A DNA stretch of 64,000 nt from Gordionus sp. m RMFG-2023 (lineage: Eukaryota > Nematomorpha > Gordioida > Chordodea > Parachordodidae), in assembly GCF_954871325.1 (NCBI RefSeq), contig NC_088776.1, forward strand, positions 28,196,508 to 28,260,507. Reading direction: 5' to 3'. The stretch's first letter is position 1. The number at the start of each line of letters is the position of its first letter. Below, piece by piece: positions 23,761 through 34,915 of the stretch. Under the pieces are notes generated by a model. It did no database searches. It was not told the origin of the DNA and worked only from the letters and a program-made list of their open reading frames with translations. The position numbers and the translations under genes are program-made.

Positions 23761-26639
23761 TTTTAATGTTTCAAGATTCTTTGATTGGCTGGTAAGCCAT
23801 CAATATGATCGATCCTTATACGAGGAGAGTAAAGATGCAAGAATAATGCCCTGAATTGAATTAACTTTACTTCTCACTCAAACACTAATAAGGAATGAAT
23901 TTACAAGTTCAATCAGAAAATATAATTTATTATATATCCATTCCCAACCTACCAATTGTCGAAAACTTATATCATTATTCCATGATAAATAATTTTAAAA
24001 ACGAAATTTTTGGACACCTGACAAATTTTTTTACTATCCTTGACATGATTTCAGCCGTCAAAAATTCTTATTGTTTTTAGGGTCCAAGAAATTGGTAAAA
24101 CCGTCAATATGAATTATTCATTTCGAAAATGTGCTTTGCAAAATATATTTTTTAAACATTCATTGATAATAATAAAATTATCTTCTGAAAAAATTTCCAA
24201 AACATCTTCCCTAATTTTTTCTTAAATTTCTATTTTTTTAAATAGGCTGTCTTTTTTCGCTAATGTTTCTTAATTGATGTCTCTTCGCCCATTAATGGTA
24301 ATGAGTCATTTGGATGTTCACATAATATAATCCTCGTGAAATATCTGGTTAGGGGCATTTAATCTTTACGACAGATACTGCAAATTTTATTATTTATTCT
24401 GGTCAATCCTATAAGAAAGTGCATTTTTAGACCTTCATGAAGTATATGTTTATCCAAATTTAATGGGTTGTAAGTAATCTACTGTTTAAAAAAAATGGTA
24501 AATTTTAGGAATGAAGTAAATATTTTACATAAAAGCTTTGGAAAATATATATTTAATGATTTATCAAATATTTATTCAAATTTTTACAATTGACTATTGA
24601 TTAAAATGCCAAATCTCCTACACCAGAGCTCGGCCAAACTTTAAATTTTTAATATTTATTAAATAATAAAAATTTAAAAGAAAAAAAAACCAATTTTATT
24701 TTATGATTGTTTCCGCTTTTCTATATCTGGTTTTTCAACTTTAATTTTTTTTAAACAATATTCAACATTATATAATTTTAAAGGCCTATCATTAGGCTAT
24801 ACAAAGAAATTTAAATGACGCTTATAGATCAATTATATCCAAAGATTCCTAAAATTAAAGGGAATGTATTTTGCCCAAAATGCCCCATTTTTTTACCTTT
24901 AGAGGCCCGTATCTCAGCCATATAACATAATATTATAAACAATATTTTTTTAAAAATATGTAGGCGATAATTTTTTTAAAACAATAATCTCATTACAATC
25001 CTGCATATGCTAGTGGAATATGTTTATCCTTTTTTATGAATGTATTTTAAAAACTAACTCAAGTGAATTGTGAAATTTTTTTGGCAAAATAAAAATCATA
25101 AAAAAATGTGCTTAGGGCTAATATCGGACAAAATAAATTGAGACATTTCTATTGATGTGTTGAAAGAAAAATTTTGGTGTAAATTTAACTAGAAAAAATT
25201 CTTGTTTATTTGTGTCAACGTTCCAAGTTAATGCATCATTAATTAACTTAAAAATTAAATCATATTAATAAATAATTTATTATAACTGTGAATTTTATAT
25301 AAGTAAAATTATCTGTGCAATATGTGTCATTTTAGAGGAGACTGGGTAAAACGATTGGTATTTTGCATTTTTACAATAATATTTTGAAACTAACAAAACA
25401 GAACAAATTATATAAATATGTAGTCAAATTACTCATCCACAAAATAAAAAAAATGTAGCTCTCAACCTATAATACTTTAGGAGCTGCGATTAATTATCTG
25501 AAGTTGTCATTTTTGCCATTTTACCTTATATCTAGGGTAAAGTGGCTAAGCATCAGAATAAAAGGTTAAAATCGAACTTAACTATATTGTTTAATTGAAC
25601 ATAATATTACAATTTTGACATCTATTTAAATATGTAAAGGTAGGGAAATTTCCCGAATTTTCCCTTAATATAAATATATTGCAAAAATTATGATTTATAA
25701 TTTAATATATTATATCATAAATCTTAAAATAATTTTTATTCTCCTCGGAGTCTTTAAACTTATTTTTTTTATTAGCCATCGAGTGCAATTCTTCAAATAA
25801 ACAAAGGTAAAATGACATATATTCTCAATACATAATATTAATATGATGTATTATAGAATTTAATAAATTGTTTCTGTGTTATTTGAAATAAAATATTAAG
25901 AATAGTCAGAAAGAAGAAGAATAATTGAAATGTAAGATGTTCCTAAAATGAGCCCACTCAAGAAAAACGGTTTTTTGTCAAAATATATCAAACCAGAAAT
26001 TTTTTTCAAAAGATGAACATATGTAAGAAATTAGATAGAAAAATACATCTTATTACCAAATTTTAAATCTTAATGCTATAGGTTTAAATTCGAGTTAGCA
26101 TTGTTATCCCGTCAATCATAATATGTAATTTATTTTAATTGTTATATACAATATTTTATATGTGCACCTGACCGTGCTAAGATTTTTGGCGAAATATGTA
26201 TAATTTTATATCTTCGATACGCATGATATCGTGTGTGCAATTCTTAAAATAAAATATAGACCTATCGTATCATACTAGTCTTTCTCTTTATTAAAAATAT
26301 AATAGTTGGAATAAATCTGCAAAACCCGGCCTGTTAAATTTTTACGATAAGTCCACTCCTGCTAGTTGGATTTTATTGTACGAATTTTCCGGCTATCACA
26401 TTTTCAATACCTATATCAAATATTTTTCCAAAATGTCAAAACCGGTTAGATACCAAGATATTAAAGACATAAAAAACTTTTTATAAATTTTATTTTCCTT
26501 TATTAATACATTAGTATAAACCTATCTATATAACAAAATTTCAAAAAAAAAATCTTTATGTGATTTTTTATATTCCAAGGATCAAACATTGTGAGGTAGC
26601 GAGTTCATTTTTTTGGTTAAATAGTTTTGAGCAATTTAT
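23761..26639. other. AT-rich DNA with unclassified repeat-like pieces
   Basis: No gene. Phrases such as TTTTGCCCAAAATGCCCCAT (24871-24890), GAGGAGACTGGGTAAAACG (25336-25354) and CTAGGGTAAAGTGGCTAAG (25532-25550) look like parts of transposon ends, but no pair with a target duplication was found. AATCTGCAAAACCCGGCC at 26315-26332 resembles a broken MITE-1 end. Confidence 0.35.
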
Positions 26640-27370
26640 ATTTATGAATCAGTACATCCATCACATTTATCACACTTATGTGTCGTATTTATCTTGCACC
26701 ATTTGCAAAGATCTTGATGACTGGCTTCAATTGACATAAGACTTTTCTCTACCTCTAGGATTAAATCAATTGGGCATCATAATTGTCCGAGATGGTATTG
26801 TTTTTCAGGTGCAATTCCAATTATAGATCTCACAATAAATATTCTGAGGTGAGACATATTCCCCCACCAATTCCTCTCATATATTATGAGGTAATCACAT
26901 TTGGTTGATCAATATTAATATAATCTTGTGTTTAGAACTCAATCGCTTGACTTTATTTAGAGGAAATATTCTTTGATGCTTATTCACAACTACTACTGGA
27001 TTATTATCATTCCAATAACACAAAGCAATCTTATCAATGAAGGTTTCATAAGACCTCCATGCCTTTTTTTCATTAGTTTTTGATCCAGCGGACATTTTTC
27101 AATTTATATGGATTGTTCCTGTACAACCTAAACATTCACTCCTAACATTCTGCATAAATCTGTGGAAGTGTTCTTGAATGATAGAAATATTAACTGATAA
27201 CTTTCTCAGAACTCTAACAACAAGAGGACTAGTCTTATTGTTACTCTTACCTGTATAAATATCAAAAGTAAAGAACTTTTACACCAAATTTTACAGGCTT
27301 TTCTCACATTTAGACCTTTTTTGGTTACCTTAACAGGGGCTCATATGTTCATCCAGACTTAAATATTTTT
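26640..27370 (-). pseudogene. piggyBac-like transposase remnant (C-terminal part)
   Basis: On the minus strand a short open frame (27095-26895) reads SYETFIDKIALCYWNDNNPV and continues VVVVNKHQRIFPLNKVKRLS. This matches the piggyBac pattern of W-x-D-N-x-x-V followed by a basic stretch and a YN-x-x-MGG region, the last of which is decayed here. Downstream, near 26725-26650, DLCKWCKINTTHKCDKCDGC resembles the cysteine-rich piggyBac tail. Upstream, at about 27360-27110, fragments such as EKPVKFGVKVL and FHRFMQNVRSECLGCTGTIH in shifting frames fit the middle of the family. Terminal repeats and TTAA targets were not identified. Several stops and shifts; not functional. Confidence 0.65.
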
Positions 27371-28353
27371 TGAATATCTCAAATTGTTGTATATTTCGAC
27401 CAATGATATCTAAAAATAACCTAATTTTCGTTAATTTAACAGTCTTATGGAAATCAAAATTGTTGGCTAAATGTAAATATAGTTTAATTTTTTGAATGCG
27501 ATTTTTATATATTTTTTTTATAGATAAAATATGAATCTACATCTTCATCTTGACTAATAATGTGTTTTTTAAATGGTAGAATTTTATGCTGGCTATAAAA
27601 AGTCTAAAAAATATTTGAAATTTAGATATTGTTATTTAAAATGTATGAAAAATGGAATTAAAGATATTTTACCATATATCTTCGGGAAATGAATATCTCT
27701 GAGGCTAATATTTTAAAGAGTTATAGTTTAGCATATGAATTATTAGAATTTTTTTAAAAATTAAAATTTTATCTATAATAATTTTATTTTAATTTTTTAT
27801 GCAAAAAAATAATAAAATCTGCAAATATTAAAAGCTTATAAATTTAACAGTTTGCATTTTTAGAAAGAAAAAGATATGGCAAGACAGACCACACCTTTTT
27901 TAAATTTATAAATTATATAACAAAAGATTGATGTTTCAAAAATCAAACATTGGTGATTAATTAGTGTTGTTAAATGGCTCGATTTGGATTTTAAAAAACG
28001 GCATATCAATATTTTACCTAAAAATATTGTCTAAACCAAAAAATTTTGCTAATATATGTTCAAACCTTTATACCACCATAGAGCAAAATCTCCAGGTTTG
28101 CTTAATTTATTTCTGAATAAGATACTGAGTTAGCCGTCTTTAAAAATCAGCTATAGAACATTTAACAAAACTATTGGTGATTAATGAGTTAAGGCGCTTA
28201 TACTTCTCCTCTATGGCTATCTATTTTTTCCTACAACAACCGTTTTGTAAATCAATTTTGTTTTATATCTATATCGTGTATTTGTAATTGGATCATCATA
28301 TATAACTTGTTCAATTTCTTGTGAATTTACTATATAAATTTAGTTCTTAAAAT
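27371..28353. other. AT-rich spacer
   Basis: No gene or repeat unit recognised. Confidence 0.35.
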
Positions 28354-29009
28354 CAGGGATGAGAATCCGAACCCAAACTCTGAACCCGAACCCTCGATAT
28401 TTCGCTCAACACAAACCCGAACCCTTTTTTAAAATTTAGGGTTCAGGGTCAACTTCTTTTTAAAAAAAATTTTTTTAATTTTAAACTTTTATTTTACTTA
28501 TTTTAAATTTATATGTAAAAAATAATATATAAAAAACATGTAATTTACGATTTTCATTTATAAAATATTTCCTATTTAAAACAATTGTTTTTTTATTCAA
28601 AAAAAATATTAATTTTAAAAAGATCGATCATTTTTTTCATTGGAATCATTTTTGTTATACTTAAGAGTCGGCCATTTTTCGTAAAAATTTTTAAATTTTA
28701 CCCAGCAAAGCAGATTTAAAAAGTATTTTTATAAATGATGATAATATATAATAATATCTATTTAGGATATTGTTGTTTGTGGATTATTAAATTGATAGTA
28801 TGACAAAATCATGAATATATTATAATTATGATGATAATATATTTTTATGGCAATACTAATAAAAATAAATTTAAAAAAAATAATGTTAACTAATTTTAAT
28901 AAGTCATTATTTTTCTGGTCTCCGAACCCTGAACCCCAATCGGGTTCAGAGATTTTTCACTGAACCCAAGCCCGAACCCATATTTTTAGAAGGAGGGTTT
29001 ACATCGCAG
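28354..29009. mobile_element. hAT-type MITE-2, second copy, 656 bp
   Basis: The exact 8-bp duplication CTTAAAAT lies at 28346-28353 and 29010-29017. The left end CAGGGATGAGAATC is clear; the right end has drifted (CATCGCAG for CATCCCTG). GAACCCGAACCC-type repeats lie near both ends. This copy identifies the element cut at the start of the window. Confidence 0.85.
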
Positions 29010-29574
29010 CTTAAAATACAAAGAAATAAACATACATTGTAATTTATTTTCAAATAGTAATCAAAATATTAGCTTAAAATTCAATAATATATTTCTAAAA
29101 TTGAATGCCTAAGCTGGCCTATTAAAATTTTAAGAATAATCAGATTTCCTAATTTTTTATGTATAGTGTGCAGCCCGCCCGAAATATTCTAATGTATGAA
29201 TTGCCCAAATCGGTCTGTTATAATTTTTTAAACTATCCTGCATCTCTAGCTGCAATAATTTTTAATACATTGCTTTGGATATGTTTTTGCCAAAAAACTA
29301 AGAATGATAAAAAAACGTAAAAAGAATAAACTTTTAAAGGCAACACGGTTAAAGACTGGAAAATAGGGTCATAGAGACAGACCCCTATCCACCCCCCCTA
29401 AAAATGAGGCCACTAGTAAAATTTGCCCTTAAGGCCAATGAAATCTATCAATTATAAGCCGTCATTTTATATTTCTTTCCTATTTTTCATTTTTTTTGCT
29501 TGATTGAATATCATAATTATAAGTTTCTAATAGGAAAAATTTTTTTAAAAAAAAAGATGGGAAACTATTCTTAT
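29010..29574. other. Spacer with MITE fragments
   Basis: CAGCCCGCCCGAAATATTC (29172-29190) through CTGCATCTCTAG (29239-29250) looks like a shortened MITE-1 relative. Nothing else recognised. Confidence 0.35.
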
Positions 29575-29805
29575 TCGAGGTCTGCAATGGGCGGGTGCCA
29601 GCCCACATTTAAAATTTTATAACTCGCCCACTTATTTTATTTTTTTAAATTTACCCATCCACCCGTTTATGTTAAACCCGCCTAAAAATTATTTTAATGA
29701 CTGGTTTGGCTCTTTATTTATTTATACCCGCCCAATGTTAATATTTTAGACAACCCGATCACGCCCGCCCAGAACTGGCTAAAACCCACTCACTGCAGCC
29801 CTCTA
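29575..29805. mobile_element. hAT-type MITE-4, 231 bp
   Basis: The exact 8-bp duplication ATTCTTAT lies at 29567-29574 and 29806-29813. Ends TCGAGGTCTGCAATGGG and, read inward, TAGAGGGCTGCAGTGAG. Repeats of GCCCGCCCA/GGGCGGGT flank an AT-rich core. Confidence 0.9.
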
Positions 29806-29934
29806 ATTCTTATCAAATTTTGTAATTATAATATTAAACATAATAAAATTGTGTAAGTTATTGCTGATATTTAAATTTACATTAAAATATAGAATAAAAT
29901 AGTTGTTTAAAATTTTTTCCTCTTACCTATCAGC

Positions 29935-30332
29935 CTTTTTTTAAATTCGGGCCTCGGGGCTTAACAGGCCACGAACCGGGACGGGATTTAAAAAAATTCA
30001 CGGAACGAGAGCGGACTTGGGGCAAAATAAATTCATTTTGTAGATCTCTGAGAATTAGATAATTTAATTTTATTAAACAATTATATATTAATGATTGAAT
30101 AAAATAATCATTATTAAAATATATAGTCATGCACCGATATTTTTTAAAAATATTACATATTTTATAAGTAAAATTCACTAAAAGGGGCGGGTTATTCAAA
30201 ATTTGTAGATAAATCGGTGAGCGGGTGAATTTTGAAAATAAAACCCTGGACTGGCGGGTGAATTAAATTTTTATTTTTTAAAAGGGACTGGAGAGAGTTC
30301 GGGTTAAACCTGTCCATTGGAGACCTCTAATA
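29935..30332. repeat. MITE-1 and MITE-4 fragments side by side
   Basis: 29945-30050 ends in TTTTGTAGATCTCTG, a MITE-1 right end with GC-containing repeats to its left. 30183-30329 ends in CCATTGGAGACCTCTA, a MITE-4 right end, with GGGGCGGG and GGCGGGTG repeats. Neither has an intact left end. A minus-strand ORF over the region is a translation of the repeats. Confidence 0.6.
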
Positions 30333-32261
30333 TATATATACGAAAAGTAGATGGACACATTAAAGAATCAAAATATATTAAGTGTGATGAACAAAATCAG
30401 ATTTTTAATATCGAATCATTAATTAACAGATATCAAATTTAAAATTGGTATCGGTTCGGCCTCTAAAAAGTGGTATCGGTCACCCCTAAAAATATATTAA
30501 TTTATATTTTGCTGTCCAACATTTTGAATTGTCTTTTAGGCACAGTATACAAAAATTGGATGATTTCGATTTGTTGACTGTTTAGAATTCTTTCTATAAT
30601 GATATCTAAATTATACTCATAAAAATGATATAGCAAAATATTATCTTTATTACAGTTGTCGATATATCGTTTTATTTTAGATGGCTTAAAAAAACTCTAA
30701 ACGATTTGAAAAGTTTTGGGATAGTTTATCTCAAAGATTTCGTATCATTTATTTGAAATTTTTTTCAGTTAAGCCACTTAAAATCTTGATAAATCTAAAA
30801 AACGCATCATTTATTTTTTTATGAAATTTCATATTTTATTATAGAATATAAAACTTAATATACTCGAAATTTTTTTTAAATTTGATTTAGCCGTCTTTCA
30901 AAAAATGGATATAAAAAATACTAAAATTTGACAAAAACAAACCAAGACATATAATTAATTTCTTTTCAAAAAAGAACTAAATGGGTTCCCATTATATTGG
31001 ACTATAGCAGGTTCTCGTATTTTTCAAATTATTTTCCTAATAATAAACTATAACACAAAATATTAAGGTGATAAACAATAACACCCAAAATATCACCTTT
31101 ATTTATTTTACCTTTTAAAAAATTAATTATTTGCTAATATATTTTGACATCATATCATATCAGTAAATATTCAAATAAAGTATACCATGACCGGAAAAAA
31201 AAATAGTACAAATTAAAAATATTATCAAAAGAAGATCTAATATGGGTAAAATGATTCCATGATGAAATTGGAATGCACCAAGTTTGATTCCTTTCCATAG
31301 GAAAACTAGGAATATTCGTTCAGTTCAACGAGCTATAAACGGACTTCGAAATATGAGAATCATATTCCGAAAATAAGTCCTGATCTAAATCCCCTGTATT
31401 ATCAAGGACATAAATTTATAAAAATATGCTATTATAACCTTTTGGATCTTAAGGCAAACTTGAAAAAAAAATTTATGAAAAATTTTGCAAAATAAAAAAG
31501 AGAAAAATTAAGTTGGCGTTCAATCAATAAAAGATGAGATAGTTAGAAGTTTTAACAAGAAAAATATATATTTCTTTATATTTATGTATATTGATTCTAC
31601 AATTGTATTGAACTAAAGAATCTTAAAGTATGCTTGTTTTATTTTATAAAAATTTTGAAGAAAAACGAGCGCCCATAGTCCAATACAATGGGACTGGATT
31701 ATTAAATTTTCTAATTTTTCTCAATTTTGAAAAAAGTCTCAATTAAATTTCAAAAAATTTAGAAGATATTAAATTCAATATATTCTTTAATAAAATGAAA
31801 AATTCATAAAAACAAAAACGCATTTTAGAGTTATGAAGATTTCAAAACTCGTTAATCACTCGGTATATAGGACATTTCTTTATGTACATCTGTTAATTGA
31901 TCTCCATTCTTATTGTTGGTTCACATCCAATTGCATAATCCCTTTATAGCATTTGGGTTAAAAGGTGACATTCATTTTTTTTGAATAACGAGTTGATCAA
32001 CTTATTGTATTTAGGAAAAGATACAATATCTTGTATATTTTTGATATTTTTAATAAGATACTATATTTTACAAAGAATTTGTATCTAGATTTTTTTTTAA
32101 GAATTTACGACCTTAATAAAATAATATATATAATTATATATTTATTATTCATATATTCTTAAAAAAATTTTTTATCTCATTACAATTTGAATAAGAAATT
32201 GGGACAATAGGCTGCAAATTTTATTTTTTTTCATTCCTAATACTTAAATAAATGCTATGTT
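30333..32261. other. AT-rich DNA with one hAT-end fragment
   Basis: 30440-30505 carries GGTATCGGTTCGGCC and TGGTATCGGTCACCCCTA, resembling the right end of the element at 17428-18532. The remainder to 32261 has no recognisable gene. Confidence 0.4.
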
Positions 32262-32757
32262 TTTAAGTTTTTTTTCTCTTTAGCTTTCACCTTTTCTGGT
32301 AGTAAGCACCTTCAATATCTCTCTCCACTTTATGTTATTCATACTATCTCTTTTATCTAATTTATACTTCTTCATATTGGTTCTAACTTTATGGCCCCAT
32401 TGAAGTTTTGGCCTTTCTCTTTTACGTTTGCCCATCACTTCCAAACTCTCAACCTTATTTCCTAAGTAGTTCGGCCTTCTCATTGTGTCCCATACCACCT
32501 AAGTCTGTTCACCATTATCTTAGTCTTAATAGGCACTACCTTTAAACTTCCTAGTATTCTTGTACTTCGCACCTCATCCTTTCTTGATACCCCAACAATC
32601 ATCCTCAGCATTCTCATCTCCAGAGTTTGTAGATTTTACTCGTCTGATTCTTTGCTTGGCCATGTTTCCGAACTATATAGAATAGTTGGTTGTACTATGG
32701 ATTTTTCCTTCCAATTTGTGTGGGATTCTTTTGTCAAAGCACTCCAGATAAAGATCT
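32262..32757 (-). mobile_element. RTE LINE 3' fragment
   Basis: On the minus strand this matches the last roughly 490 bp of the LINE at 7450-10150, from the AGATCTTTATCTGGAGTGCT site to the terminal GGTGAAAGCTAAAGAG and an A-rich tail (seen as a T run near 32265). The longest open part (32498-32280) keeps VMGKRKRERPKLQWGHKV and TTRKGES. Small indels break the frame upstream. The 5' truncation abuts a SINE head. Confidence 0.9.
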
Positions 32758-32955
32758 CCCAGTGGGTTATGATGTATGCTTGGAAACAGAAGGTCTCAGG
32801 TTCAATCCAGGAACGTAAAAATTTTCAGGTTTTTCTTCGATGACTGATGTGTAAAAACATATGGTAAGATGAATTTCGGAGCTTTAAGATGACACCCTGG
32901 TCACCGACAGGCTTGGACAGCGGGTGCTAAGGATACTTGTCCAATAAACAAAAAT
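32755..32955 (+). mobile_element. tRNA-derived SINE
   Basis: GGTTCAATCC at 32799-32808 is a good RNA polymerase III B box. About 45 bp before it, CTCCCAGTGGGTTATGATG resembles the A-box/D-arm side of a tRNA, with a weak match in the first bases. After this 55-bp head comes a body unlike tRNA, ending with GGACAGCGGGTGCTAAGG and an A-rich tail AATAAACAAAAATG. The head begins exactly where the LINE fragment stops, so the first few bases may be lost. I do not recognise the family. Confidence 0.65.
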
Positions 32956-34699
32956 GAAGGTTTTTTGTGCTTTTATATTAATTATCATTTTATATTCTAA
33001 AAAAAATACATATCAATATTTTCATAAATTCTATTTAATTTTGGAACAAAATCGAAATTTCGGATTTGACCATTGAAAAAAGTCGGATCAGATCAATTGG
33101 GTAAATATACTATTATAAAAAAATCTCGGACCTGACTTGAACCTAAAAAAGTACACAAAGTAGAGCTCTACTTTAACCGAGTCCAGCCAGTTGGAATTGG
33201 TTGGATCGAACAAGGATAGGTCCAGAAAAATTCTAATAGTATAGTAAAAGAAAATACATTAAAATTATTTTTAAACATAGCATCATCTATAATATATATT
33301 GTTTTATTTTAAAAATAATGAATAATTAACATAAAATTAAATAAAGAAAATTTACTCTCGAAATTTTTAATAAATTTAAATGTAAATGTAATAAACTTCC
33401 CGGTGAGTGTTAGCACCCAAAACAATACCTTTAAAAATAATTTAATTTAACGGGAAATTAGAAAACCCTGGGGTTTTATTTAATGTTTTCTTATAAGGCA
33501 ACATACAAAATTATATATATAATTAGTGACTATCAATAGTAATTTTTAAACTAAATGAGATCTAATGAAATCATTATTTGTGCAATTTCGACTTTAAAGG
33601 GGTATACCATTGGAAATGGTTGAGTTAGTGCTCTAAAATTTGGATTTGATTAAATTTACAATATAAATATGCATCATGCCAAGTTTCATTTATTTCAAAG
33701 AGGGCAATCCGAAACATTGGTTCATATCACACGGGGTTACCCAAATGAATCTAATAAATTTTTTCGGTTACAGGTCGGGCCAATATTTTGTATATGATAT
33801 GTTGTGGATCGGGCTTACAGGACTCTGGTAGTATTTAATTTTTTTAAATATAATGTTTTCTTTTACATATTATTATTTTATATCTTTTACATTATTATAC
33901 TTCATTCTCTATTTTCTAATAGAAAAATTGCATATTATTTAAGCAGAATTTTTTTTATTAGACTAAAACACAAAAATTATTTATTAAAGGTTTTTCTGTT
34001 GTTTTCAAAAGAAACTCATGTTATGTGATTGTAAATAAAAAAATAAGTAAATTAAATTCCGTTAATCCAAGCAGGTACAAAGAAGATGAATAAATACAAA
34101 AATCTCAACCACTTCCTATTTATTCCACCATAAACGGACATTTTTCGCTATTAACCTATTTTAAAAAATCTTGGTAACAAAATTCAGCATTTTAGAAACG
34201 AAGCCAAAGAATTTTTATATGTACGTCAAAAAATTCAAATATAAATTTTTAGATATAATTATGGTTCCTTTTAGGGAACACAATTATGATCTTGTATTTT
34301 TATTTTTATAGTGTTTTAAATATTATGATAGAAATTTTTAATAAGAATTGTATTAGTATATAATAGATCCATAATTTACAATCATCAAACTGCAAGTAAT
34401 TTATTTTATATAATAATAATATTTTTAAAATAAAAATTTGTTAAAAATATTTTGAATATTAGATATTTATGACACTACTTGATTCAAGATTTCAAAATCT
34501 TAAAATTGTTTCAGAATTTTAAAATTCGAACATAATTAAAAATTTTAATTCAGCATTTAAAACTTATAGAGCATGACAGAAATGCAAGTAAGATTCAATT
34601 AGGCATACACCCCATTCATATAACTAAAATAGCTCGTTAACATTCCTTCCAGCAATGATTAAAATAAAACTAGCAATCTAAAGCAAGAATGACATATAT
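32956..34699. other. AT-rich spacer with degenerate repeats
   Basis: 33060-33240 has repeated GGATC/GGTTGG phrases like an eroded MITE end. 33655-33790 contains ATGCCAAGTTTCATTTATTT, shared with the inverted repeat at 11860-13260. The ORF at 33804-34028 looks fortuitous. Confidence 0.35.
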
Positions 34700-34915
34700 T
34701 ACTTGGCAAACATACTATACCAGAACAGGATGCACTAATCTTTTGGGGGAAAAAGTGACTAGAACTTCCTAAACTTGCTAATTTAGCTAGGAAAATCCTT
34801 TATATACCTACAACTAGTATACCTTGCGAAAAAGTATTTTCCATCATACTGGATAAATACTCAATGCTTAAAGATTATGCCCCACCAATCTCGATAAACA
34901 ATATTTATTCATGAA
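34700..34915 (+). pseudogene. hAT transposase C-terminal remnant
   Basis: A plus-strand frame reads TIPEQDALIFWGKK, a stop, then LELPKLANLARKILYIPTTS and IPCEKVFSIILDKYS. This is the hAT dimerisation domain (DPLxFW, then the PKLAxLARKxLxIPATSxPSERVFS pattern). The rest of the transposase is absent here. It is the ZBED-like branch, distinct from the element at 4937-10350. Confidence 0.8.

Noticed and set aside
29930-30199. 89-codon minus-strand ORF
   Set aside because: It covers MITE-1 and MITE-4 fragments and reads through their GC-containing repeats.
32755-32825. Functional tRNA gene
   Set aside because: The B box is good, but acceptor pairing and a proper anticodon arm are missing and a long non-tRNA body follows, as in a SINE.
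33804-34028. Phe/Tyr-rich 74-codon ORF
   Set aside because: Composition follows the T-rich strand; no start context, partner exon or family seen.
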